NCBI GenBank assembly: GCA_947447315.1
Contig: CANFJD010000162.1
Location: 1-6,293 of the forward strand
Direction: 5' to 3'
Source: Fimbriimonadaceae bacterium
GTDB taxonomy: Bacteria; Armatimonadota; Fimbriimonadia; Fimbriimonadales; Fimbriimonadaceae
DNA: 6,293 nt
A program made the translations under genes and the position numbers. Position 1 is the first letter of the stretch. Each line of letters begins with the position of its first letter. Below the pieces are notes generated by a model. It worked only from the letters and a program-made list of their open reading frames with translations. It was not told where the DNA came from and made no database searches. This document shows positions 1-5,703 of the stretch, in pieces.

Positions 1-294
1 ATCCAGCGCCACCAAATCGAACCGCTGCGGAACCTGCGAAAAGCCGAACTTCGCCGCGTACTCCGCGGCCACCGCCAGCAGGGCCTGAGACTTAGCCCCC
101 GACACGCTCAGCTCGGGTAAGGACCGGCGGCGATACTTCACCTCCACAAACACCAGCGTCTCGTGATCCATCGCCACCAGATCCAACTCTCCGTGACGGC
201 CCGACCAACGCCGGGTCACGATCGTGTAGCCCAAGTCATCCAAATATGTTGCCGCGCGATCTTCGGCCCGTTTTCCTTCCTCGCGCCGATTCAT
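1..294 (-). CDS. yraN: YraN/UPF0102 family nuclease-fold protein (3' end cut by window)
   Basis: I translated the minus strand from the ATG at 294-292 and obtained 98 residues, open to the window edge; family members are usually about 115-130 residues, so the last 20-30 are missing. The N-terminal part reads as the family's helix and strand (GKRAEDRAATYLDDLGY, then IVTRRW). It is followed by the PD-(D/E)XK-like core: GELDLVAMD at about residues 38-46 and VFVEVKYR at about 51-58, holding the acidic and lysine residues typical of this fold. The family is related to Holliday junction resolvases, but its cellular role is poorly defined, so no specific substrate is claimed. The start lies 4 bp after the rnhB stop, and the only purine-rich stretch (AAGAGG) abuts the ATG, which suggests translational coupling to rnhB. 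The rnhB-yraN pairing is common in bacteria and supports the call. Confidence 0.9.
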   Translation of the reverse strand, partial: MNRREEGKRAEDRAATYLDDLGYTIVTRRWSGRHGELDLVAMDHETLVFVEVKYRRRSLPELSVSGAKSQALLAVAAEYAAKFGFSQVPQRFDLVALD

Positions 295-298
295 CCTC

Positions 299-892
299 TT
301 AGAACAGAGATGCCTGGACAGAAAATGAAGGGTCCACATCGCGGACGGGTTGAAACGAGCGACGATGAATAGGGCATGCCCCGTGGTTTCGCAAAGCGAT
401 CAAGTGGTCGGGAGTCGGATAGCCAAAGTGACGATCAAACCCATAGTGAGGATATATCTCCGCCTGCTGAGCCATATATCGATCCCTCGAAACCTTCGCC
501 AAAATGCTGGCCGCCGCGACTGCGGCATACTTCCCATCGCCTTTTACCGCAGTGGTTGTTACGCAGCCACATGCGGGGGGATGGTGATTCCCGTCCACGA
601 TGCAAGCCGCCGCCCCCAGCCGCGCAATCGCCCGACTCATCGCCGCCAGCGAGGCGCGCAAAATGTTAACGCGATCGATCTCGTCGGGCCAGGCAAACTC
701 AATTTCAAACTGGCAATGCTCCGAGATCACCAGAAAAGCCGCCTCGCGAGCGGCTGGGTCGAGTTTTTTGCTGTCGTTGAGTAGGCGGATGGGAAAATCG
801 TCCGGAATCAAAGCCACCGCTGCTACAACCGGACCCGCCAAGGGACCGCGTCCCGCCTCGTCGGCGCCCGCGATCCCTGGCGTAAGTTCCAT
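299..892 (-). CDS. rnhB: Ribonuclease HII
   Basis: This 197-residue protein is full length for RNase HII, which cuts the RNA strand of RNA-DNA hybrids and starts removal of ribonucleotides misincorporated into DNA. The active-site signature DEAGRGPLAGPVVAA begins at residue 11, giving Asp11 and Glu12. The third carboxylate is Asp100 in CIVDGN. The fourth is most likely Asp119 in VKGD, followed by the family block AAASILAKVSRDRYM (126-140). The C-terminal YGFDRHFGYPTPDH (150-163) carries Tyr158, at the position of the tyrosine that recognises the RNA-DNA junction in type 2 RNases H. The ATG at 892-890 is preceded by AAAGG and AAGAAGA on the coding strand, a modest ribosome binding site. It follows the HTH-PAS gene by 29 bp and precedes yraN by 4 bp, so the three probably share a transcript. 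The assignment is secure. Confidence 0.97.
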   Translation of the reverse strand: MELTPGIAGADEAGRGPLAGPVVAAVALIPDDFPIRLLNDSKKLDPAAREAAFLVISEHCQFEIEFAWPDEIDRVNILRASLAAMSRAIARLGAAACIVDGNHHPPACGCVTTTAVKGDGKYAAVAAASILAKVSRDRYMAQQAEIYPHYGFDRHFGYPTPDHLIALRNHGACPIHRRSFQPVRDVDPSFSVQASLF

Positions 893-921
893 TCTTCTTG
901 CCTTTACCGCTTCAACGACGG

Positions 922-1563
922 TTAGGCGGGAACGACTTCAAGCAAAGCCATGGTCGTGTTGTCGGCGAAAATAGGTTTCGCATTTCCAACCAGTTGGATC
1001 GGCTCGTCCGATTCGTTCACGAAACTAAAGCTAACGGGAACCAGTTCGGCTTCGCCGTTCAGCACCCGACCGAGGGTGTCGCGGAAAGAATCCCGGTCCG
1101 CCTGAAGAATTGACCACTCAAACGGCTCGCCCGAAGTGACCACGACTTTGCCAATGCTCCGGTTAGCATAGTGGACAAAGCCCTCCCCGTCAAGGATGAG
1201 GACGTAGCTGCTGAGGGCTTCAATCGCGATACTCGCGAGCTCGGTGTGATCACCCGAAATCGAAGACTGCCGGCCCGATAGTTCCAGCAACAAGTGGTCT
1301 GTAACTTCCCGAAGGCATTCGTTGACCTCGGAAATCTCGTTGATCGAGGCTTCTGCTTGTAATCGAACGACCTTGGCAACAACTTCAGTTCGGCTGGCGG
1401 CGGAGTACTTGCTGAGAATTCGGCGCCAATAGGTGCCGACCGTCTCGGGGCTAAGGCTGAGCTTGGCGGCGATCTCCTTGTCTGTCATGCCTTCGGCCGC
1501 CAGCAGTAAGATCTGGTCCTGACGGCTTTTTGCCGGTGGGTCTTGCATAGAGTCGTTTGCCAT
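922..1563 (-). CDS. LuxR-type HTH regulator with C-terminal PAS-like domain
   Basis: The protein has 213 residues. Residues about 14-66 form a LuxR/GerE helix-turn-helix: ILLLAAEGMTDKEIAAKL matches the first helices, SPETVGTYWRRILSKY is the recognition-helix region, and SRTEVVAKVVR closes the domain. Residues about 66-105 are a charged, probably helical linker. Residues about 108-212 look like a PAS fold: a helix (LASIAIEALSSY), the strand pair VLILDGEGFVHYAN, and a C-terminal sheet (LVPVSFSFVNE, IQLVGNAKPIF, TMALLEVV). I see no receiver domain, membrane segment or signal peptide, so it is probably a cytoplasmic one-component regulator whose PAS domain binds a ligand or partner. The order is reversed from the usual LuxR layout, where the HTH is C-terminal. 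The target genes are unknown; the divergent promoter region and its own operon are natural candidates. No good ribosome binding site precedes the ATG, and Met6 is an alternative start. HTH is confident, PAS moderately so. Confidence 0.82.
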   Translation of the reverse strand: MANDSMQDPPAKSRQDQILLLAAEGMTDKEIAAKLSLSPETVGTYWRRILSKYSAASRTEVVAKVVRLQAEASINEISEVNECLREVTDHLLLELSGRQSSISGDHTELASIAIEALSSYVLILDGEGFVHYANRSIGKVVVTSGEPFEWSILQADRDSFRDTLGRVLNGEAELVPVSFSFVNESDEPIQLVGNAKPIFADNTTMALLEVVPA

Positions 1564-1594
1564 AAGAGTAAGTATTGCCGAGTTAGAAAGTTTC

Positions 1595-1611
1595 CCTCAG
1601 AATTAGTGAGG
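1595..1611. promoter_or_regulatory. Small dyad CCTCA-N7-TGAGG, possible operator
   Basis: CCTCA at 1595-1599 and TGAGG at 1607-1611 are perfect inverted arms around a 7-base AT-rich centre, and a further TGAGG follows at 1614-1618. The 17-bp dyad lies 32 bp upstream of the HTH-PAS start codon and about 60 bp upstream of the expected rightward transcription start. A short dyad with an AT-rich middle suits a dimeric HTH protein, so autoregulation by the HTH-PAS protein is possible. Five-base arms also arise by chance, and no T-run follows, so it is not a terminator. Confidence 0.3.
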
Positions 1612-1631
1612 CTTGAGGTACCGTTTTCATG

Positions 1632-1659
1632 TTTCGACCTCCGTGCCCGATGGTATTAT
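1632..1659 (+). promoter_or_regulatory. Candidate promoter for the STAS/partner-switching genes (extended -10)
   Basis: TGGTATTAT at 1651-1659 is an extended -10 element (TGn plus TATTAT, 5 of 6 matches to TATAAT). A poor -35-like TTTCGA lies at 1632-1637, 16 bp upstream. Transcription would start near 1666, leaving a leader of about 60 bases before the STAS ATG at 1726. On the opposite strand the same bases read CATAAT (1660-1655), also 5 of 6, so one AT-rich site could serve both directions, although no good -35 is visible leftward. The call rests on motif matching alone. Confidence 0.35.
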
Positions 1660-1725
1660 GCCGTAATTGCAAAGGAAACTGACCGAAAGAATTGTTCGGG
1701 CAATTTGGGTTAGGTTTGGATACTT

Positions 1726-2073
1726 ATGAGCAACGTTGAAGTTCGCAGTGAAAAAGAAAGTGGTGTGTCTGTCGTCTATCTGAGCGGGCAGGCGTTAGAC
1801 GCGTCGAACGTGCAGCGATTTCGGACGGAAACCACATCGTTGTTCGATGCCGAAAAATACTTCGTTTTTGTCCTGCGGGATCTGAAGTTTGTCGACAGTT
1901 CCGGCATTGGTGCTTTGCTCTCCTGCTTGCGAAAAGCGCACGCCCTCGGTGGAAGCGTCAAGCTGGCCGAACTCCCGATGAACGTTCGCCAGTTGTTCGA
2001 GCTCGTCCGAATGGATCGTTTGTTTGAAATCTACGACGCTAAAGAGAAGGCGATCGACAGCTTCCGGTCGTAG
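1726..2073 (+). CDS. STAS-domain anti-sigma-factor antagonist (SpoIIAA/RsbV type)
   Basis: This 115-residue protein is a single STAS domain, the usual length for SpoIIAA/RsbV-type antagonists. Family proteins bind an RsbW/SpoIIAB-like kinase when unphosphorylated, are inactivated by phosphorylation on a conserved serine, and are reactivated by a PP2C phosphatase. The hallmark FVDSSGIGALL starts at residue 55. Asp57, Ser58, Ser59 and Gly60 line up with the SpoIIAA DSSG motif, which makes Ser59 the predicted phosphosite. The first strand and turn (VSVVYLSGQALDASN) and the C-terminal helix (MNVRQLFELVRMDRLFEIYD) also fit. The gene ends 5 bp before a protein carrying both a PP2C phosphatase and a HATPase kinase-like domain, its likely modifying enzyme. 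The target may be that HATPase domain, a distant anti-sigma factor, or another effector. Upstream there is only a weak GGTTAGG-like purine stretch, too far from the ATG to be a strong ribosome binding site. Confidence 0.93.
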   Translation: MSNVEVRSEKESGVSVVYLSGQALDASNVQRFRTETTSLFDAEKYFVFVLRDLKFVDSSGIGALLSCLRKAHALGGSVKLAELPMNVRQLFELVRMDRLFEIYDAKEKAIDSFRS

Positions 2074-2078
2074 ACAAA

Positions 2079-3671
2079 ATGAAGATCCTCATCGTTGATG
2101 ATGAGCAGGTTTCACGCATGGTGCTGAGTCGCACCCTGCGAGCCCTGGAATACATGGTTGATGTTGCCAGCAGTGGCAAAGAAGCCTGGGAGATGTACCA
2201 GGCCCATCAACACTCCATCGTCATCGCCGACTGGGTGATGCCGGAGATGGACGGACTTCAGCTTTGCGAGCTTATTCGTGGCCAGTCTCACATTGGCTAT
2301 AGCTACCTGATCCTTCTCACAAGTAAGTACGAGAAGCAGGATCGGCTAACCGGGCTCAAATCTGGCGCCGACGACTTTATCACCAAACCTTTTGATCGAG
2401 CCGAACTGAGTGCGCGTCTGGGAATCGCCGAGCGCATCGTTCAGATGGAACAGCAGTTGCGGAGTGCGAACGAACGGCTGGAGGTAAAGCGCCGGCAAGA
2501 AATCGAAATCGGCGGCAATATCCAACGTAGCCTGCTGATGGCGCGTCCCCCGGAAGACGTCAAGGCGTTCGAATTCGCCCCGATGAACCTTCCTTCGAGT
2601 CAGGTTGACGGTGACTTTTTTGATTTCTTCGTCCACCGCCCCACCGTAGTCGATGTCTTCATCGGCGACGCAATGGGCAAAGGTATCGCTGCGGCACTCA
2701 TCGGAGCGGGCAGTAAAACTACGCTCCTCCGTTCGGTAGGCACGCTCCTTTCTTCCAGTTCACTCGAAAATCTGCCTTCACCAAAGGACATCGTGCAGCA
2801 CGCAAACCGAACGTTGGCTACGGAGCTGATGCGGCTAGATTCCTTCATCACCCTGGAATATGTCCGTTTTGACGCCGAGCAAATGGTGGCCACATTTGTG
2901 GATTGCGGCCACACCAAAATTGTCCATTGGGATAGCACTTGCAATGAAATCCACGAACTGAGCGGTACGAATTTTCCGATCGGCTTCATCAGCGATGAGA
3001 CGTACGGTGAATTTTCGGTCTCCATTGCCGAAGGCGATATCTTCGTGATTTACAGCGATGGCGTCACCGAGGCCATGAGTCCGTCTAAGGAACTCTTCGG
3101 GATCGAGCGCCTGAAGCATATCATCCGGGAGTTTGCGACGGAGTCCCCGTTCCAGATTCTCTATCGCCTTCGGGAACGCATCCGAAAGCACACGCAGGAC
3201 GGCGAATTGCAGGACGATTTCACGGTCGTGATTGTCCGCGTAGGGCTCAGCACGGCTGAGTGGCAACATCAACTGCGCGTCTTTCCGTCTCGGCTTGAGA
3301 GTCTCTCGGAAATCCGGCATATGGTCGGAACGCTGTCTGAAGATTGCGGTCTCGTCAAGATCGCCATCGACGAACTTCAGTTGGCGGTTCATGAAGCCAT
3401 TGCCAACATTATTGAGCATGCCCACGCCCGGGATGGTGTGGGTGAAATCGAGATCTTCGCCGAACGCATTACCGAAGGGCTTGAGATTAAGCTTCTTTAC
3501 GAGGGACCGGAGTTCGTTCCGCCCGAGTCAGTCACCTCGCAACCGGTGATTAACACCCAGCGCGATGGCGGATTTGGTCTCTATATCATCCAAGCGTATG
3601 CTGATGAAGTGACCTACGGCACCGAAGATAGCGGTCTTCGTTTCATCAAGATAATGAAACGAAAGTCGTAA
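2079..3671 (+). CDS. Three-domain response regulator: receiver, PP2C/SpoIIE phosphatase, RsbW-like HATPase
   Basis: The 530-residue protein has three cytoplasmic modules. Receiver (1-115): acidic pair Asp7/Asp8, phospho-acceptor Asp51 in IADWVMPEMDG, Thr81 and Lys103 (TKPF), all intact. A coiled-coil signalling helix (about 116-152) leads to a PP2C/SpoIIE phosphatase (about 155-390) with metal-binding VDGDFFDFF (Asp177, Asp179), IGDAMGKG (Asp197), YSDG (Asp327) and QDDFTVV (Asp379, Asp380). The C-terminal HATPase_c (about 395-530) has the N-box AVHEAIANIIEHAH (Glu439, Asn443) and G2-box GGFGL (497-501). In its G1 box the expected Asp two residues before the Gly is Tyr474 (LLYEGPEF). The layout matches HsbR of Pseudomonas aeruginosa and CrsR of Shewanella, which act on a STAS partner (HsbA, CrsA). 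By analogy, receiver phosphorylation would switch between dephosphorylating and phosphorylating or sequestering the STAS protein encoded just upstream. The ATG lies 5 bp after that gene's stop without a clear ribosome binding site, suggesting coupled translation. The sensor kinase is not in this window. Confidence 0.94.
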   Translation: MKILIVDDEQVSRMVLSRTLRALEYMVDVASSGKEAWEMYQAHQHSIVIADWVMPEMDGLQLCELIRGQSHIGYSYLILLTSKYEKQDRLTGLKSGADDFITKPFDRAELSARLGIAERIVQMEQQLRSANERLEVKRRQEIEIGGNIQRSLLMARPPEDVKAFEFAPMNLPSSQVDGDFFDFFVHRPTVVDVFIGDAMGKGIAAALIGAGSKTTLLRSVGTLLSSSSLENLPSPKDIVQHANRTLATELMRLDSFITLEYVRFDAEQMVATFVDCGHTKIVHWDSTCNEIHELSGTNFPIGFISDETYGEFSVSIAEGDIFVIYSDGVTEAMSPSKELFGIERLKHIIREFATESPFQILYRLRERIRKHTQDGELQDDFTVVIVRVGLSTAEWQHQLRVFPSRLESLSEIRHMVGTLSEDCGLVKIAIDELQLAVHEAIANIIEHAHARDGVGEIEIFAERITEGLEIKLLYEGPEFVPPESVTSQPVINTQRDGGFGLYIIQAYADEVTYGTEDSGLRFIKIMKRKS

Positions 3672-3710
3672 CCCGAGGGCCCGAATTCTGGGGTGGTTGC
3701 GTCACAATGA

Positions 3711-5618
3711 ATGGGGTCCAGCCGAGCGCATCTTGCTCCCGCCGCCCCTTCCCCGATGGCTCATCACTTGTTTGACGCGGACGATTTGGTGGTGCCTGGA
3801 CAGGTCGCCCCGATCATCCTGCGGGATTACCAACGGCGTGCGAAAGCCGCCGTGCTTGCCGCCAAAGATCGCGGGCTGCACCGAGTGATGGTGGTGATGC
3901 CAACCGGCTGCGGAAAAACGACGGTATTCGCCAGTCTGGTTGAAGAGGTCGCCCGGGAATACGACCAAACCTCGCTCGTTGTGGCTCACCGGCACGAACT
4001 TTTGCAGCAAGCTGCCGCCCGTATTGTCGCCTTAGCCCCGCGACTTTCGGTGGGAGTAGAAGGCGGGGACATGACTGCCCCGTACGAGAGTCGGGTGGTC
4101 GTGGCAGGTGTTCAGTCGATTGGCCGTCCCGATACCAAACGCCTCAACTGGTTCAAACCCGGGCTGTTGATTCTTGATGAAGGCCACCATGCCCCGGCCG
4201 ATACGTGGCAGAACGTAATGCGCCGATTCGGCTCGTACTCCGGCGAGTGCTTTACGTTGGCCGTAACCGCTACCGACCACCGGATGGACAACCGGCCGCT
4301 GCATGGCACGGAATCTGCGATCTTCGAAGATGTCGTATTCCGCTACTCCCTGCGACAAGCGGTCGCCGATGGGTGGCTCGTAGATTTACGCGGTTTCCGA
4401 GTTGCGACCGGCGTGGATATTTCCGGCGTTCGGACCTCACTCGGAGACTATAACCAGTCCCAATTGGCGCGCGCGGTCAATGTCGAAGCCCGCAATCAGA
4501 CGGCGTTCAGCCACTGGCAAGAGATCGCCCACGATCGCCGAACCATTGTTTTCTGCGTGGATATTCAGCACGCCGAAGACGTGGCCAAGCTTTTTCGGGA
4601 GCACGGGATCTCGGCGGAACACGTGGATGGCGCCATGCCAATGGGGCAGCGGGCAGGGATTCTGCGCCGCTTTGGGGAAGGCGAGACCCAGGTATTGGTG
4701 AACGTGGAAGTGGCGACGGAAGGGTACGACGCGCCTGCCGCTGACTGCGTACTAATGCTTCGCCCGACCCAAAGCTGGGCGTTGTATACGCAGATGGCCG
4801 GTCGTGGCGTGCGCACGCTCCCCGGCGTGGTAGACGGGTTGGGCTCCGCCGCCGAGCGGGTGCGTGCCATTCGCGAAAGTGGCAAACCGGACTGCTTTGT
4901 CATAGATGTAGTCGACGTGAGCACCAAGTTTTCGCTTCAAGCGCCGCCGGAGGACGAGGTGGGAGAAACGGCAACCGGCAAAGCGGCGCAACCTGCCACC
5001 GCCGCTGGCCTGATGGGTTTGCCCCCCGACTTTGACCTCCAGGGACACTCGCTATTCGAAGCGTCCGAGTGGCTAGAAGAGCTACCCGTCGCGAAACGCG
5101 CGGAAGCCTTCTTGCGCCCAACCTCGTTCGAAGACTTGTCGACCGTCCTGAGCGAGATTGATCTCCTGAGAGAGCTGAGCATTCCCGAGGAGATCATCGG
5201 GGTCACTCGGTTGGCTTGGATGAAAGTGGGTCAGGGCGAGTATTACCTTCCCTGCGGATCCAACGGATACGAACGGGACCGAAAAGCGGTCCTACGTTCC
5301 GACGAGCTCGGGCGATTTCAACTTCACTTGTCCTCGAGCCTGATGGATTACGGTCAGATGCAATTGGGCGACGACCTGATCACTGCATTTGATGAGGCTG
5401 ATCGTTTGATCCATTTGACTTTTCCCGATTGTCTTCCCATCGTCCGTGCCAATGAAGGTTGGCGCGATTCGGCCCCTACCGACCGCCAGCGGCAAAACCT
5501 TCGGGCAATGGGAGTGGATGAAGCAACCATCGCCCAAATTTCCACCCGCGGACAAGCGCGCGCTCTCATCGAGCAGTCAAAACTAGGTCGGACCGTATCT
5601 CGCCGTCGCGGACGGTAG
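3711..5618 (+). CDS. SF2 DEAD/DEAH-type helicase, phage-like family with extra C-terminal region
   Basis: This 635-residue protein has the two RecA-like lobes of an SF2 helicase/translocase. Visible are LRDYQ (37-41), Walker A PTGCGKTT (64-71), motif Ia VVAHRHELL (90-98), motif II DEGHH (156-160, a DEAH variant), motif III TAT (186-188), motif IV TIVFCVDIQHAEDVA (278-292), motif V ATEGYDAP (335-342) and motif VI QMAGRGVR (361-368). The family norm TATP...RMD here reads TATDHRMD, so the proline is lost. A low-complexity linker (about 410-440) leads to a C-terminal region: a probable beta-rich segment (about 500-585) and a tail, PTDRQRQNLRAMGV to STRGQARALIEQ (589-622), of the kind I associate with helicases from phages and some bacteria. 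It presumably couples ATP hydrolysis to movement on or remodelling of nucleic acid; the pathway is unknown, and no nuclease or methylase gene is adjacent. It begins 39 bp after the signalling gene. Met16 (3756) is an alternative start; neither start has a good ribosome binding site. Confidence 0.88.
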   Translation: MGSSRAHLAPAAPSPMAHHLFDADDLVVPGQVAPIILRDYQRRAKAAVLAAKDRGLHRVMVVMPTGCGKTTVFASLVEEVAREYDQTSLVVAHRHELLQQAAARIVALAPRLSVGVEGGDMTAPYESRVVVAGVQSIGRPDTKRLNWFKPGLLILDEGHHAPADTWQNVMRRFGSYSGECFTLAVTATDHRMDNRPLHGTESAIFEDVVFRYSLRQAVADGWLVDLRGFRVATGVDISGVRTSLGDYNQSQLARAVNVEARNQTAFSHWQEIAHDRRTIVFCVDIQHAEDVAKLFREHGISAEHVDGAMPMGQRAGILRRFGEGETQVLVNVEVATEGYDAPAADCVLMLRPTQSWALYTQMAGRGVRTLPGVVDGLGSAAERVRAIRESGKPDCFVIDVVDVSTKFSLQAPPEDEVGETATGKAAQPATAAGLMGLPPDFDLQGHSLFEASEWLEELPVAKRAEAFLRPTSFEDLSTVLSEIDLLRELSIPEEIIGVTRLAWMKVGQGEYYLPCGSNGYERDRKAVLRSDELGRFQLHLSSSLMDYGQMQLGDDLITAFDEADRLIHLTFPDCLPIVRANEGWRDSAPTDRQRQNLRAMGVDEATIAQISTRGQARALIEQSKLGRTVSRRRGR

Positions 5619-5624
5619 TTTTTT
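5603..5624 (+). terminator. Putative intrinsic terminator overlapping the helicase stop codon
   Basis: CCGTC (5603-5607), loop GCG, and GACGG (5611-5615) form a 5-bp all-Watson-Crick hairpin, extendable by one G-U pair, and T6 at 5619-5624 follows after the TAG stop codon. The stem is built from the last sense codons of the helicase gene. The stem is short, so termination may be partial. It would separate the signalling/helicase transcript from rimO. Confidence 0.55.
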
Positions 5625-5637
5625 GCGACCATGTCGC
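5625..5637 (+). repeat. Second small hairpin GCGAC-CAT-GTCGC after the terminator
   Basis: A perfect 5-bp inverted repeat with a 3-base loop follows directly after the T-run of the preceding terminator-like hairpin. Its left arm GCGAC (5625-5629) could instead pair with GTCGC at 5605-5609 inside the terminator stem, so the two hairpins and this long-range pairing are mutually exclusive. It may simply be chance in GC-rich sequence. Confidence 0.35.
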
Positions 5638-5703
5638 GGCCCCGGTTCCCGTCATAATTTCCGGGTGGTACCGAATCCATCTGAAACCGTAGCAACCGAA
5701 GCC

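Noticed and set aside
350..974. Plus-strand open frames of about 97-144 codons lying opposite rnhB.
   Set aside because: They are antisense shadows of a clearly conserved gene, and their translations are Arg/Pro/Ser-rich without any recognisable domain.
1651..1671. TGG...TTGCA considered as a sigma-54 (-24/-12) promoter.
   Set aside because: The GG and GC dinucleotides are about 15 bp apart rather than the required 10.
1629..1682. A 17-codon open frame in the divergent region (ATG at 1629, TGA at 1680-1682) with three cysteines, preceded by TGAGG about 10 bases upstream; a possible leader peptide.
   Set aside because: It is too short to judge and overlaps the best promoter candidate, and open frames of this size are expected by chance. 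Conservation in relatives would be needed to revive it.
2835..3425. A 196-codon minus-strand open frame inside the three-domain regulator gene.
   Set aside because: The plus frame encodes intact PP2C and HATPase motifs across the whole stretch, so the reverse frame is a by-product of codon composition.
3672..3710. GGGCCC and CCC-gaattct-GGG in the gap between the regulator and the helicase, considered as a terminator.
   Set aside because: The stem is only about 3 bp and no T-run follows, so read-through into the helicase gene is more likely.
3711..5618. The helicase considered as the HsdR or Res subunit of a restriction system.
   Set aside because: No nuclease motif is visible in the protein and no methylase or specificity gene is adjacent.
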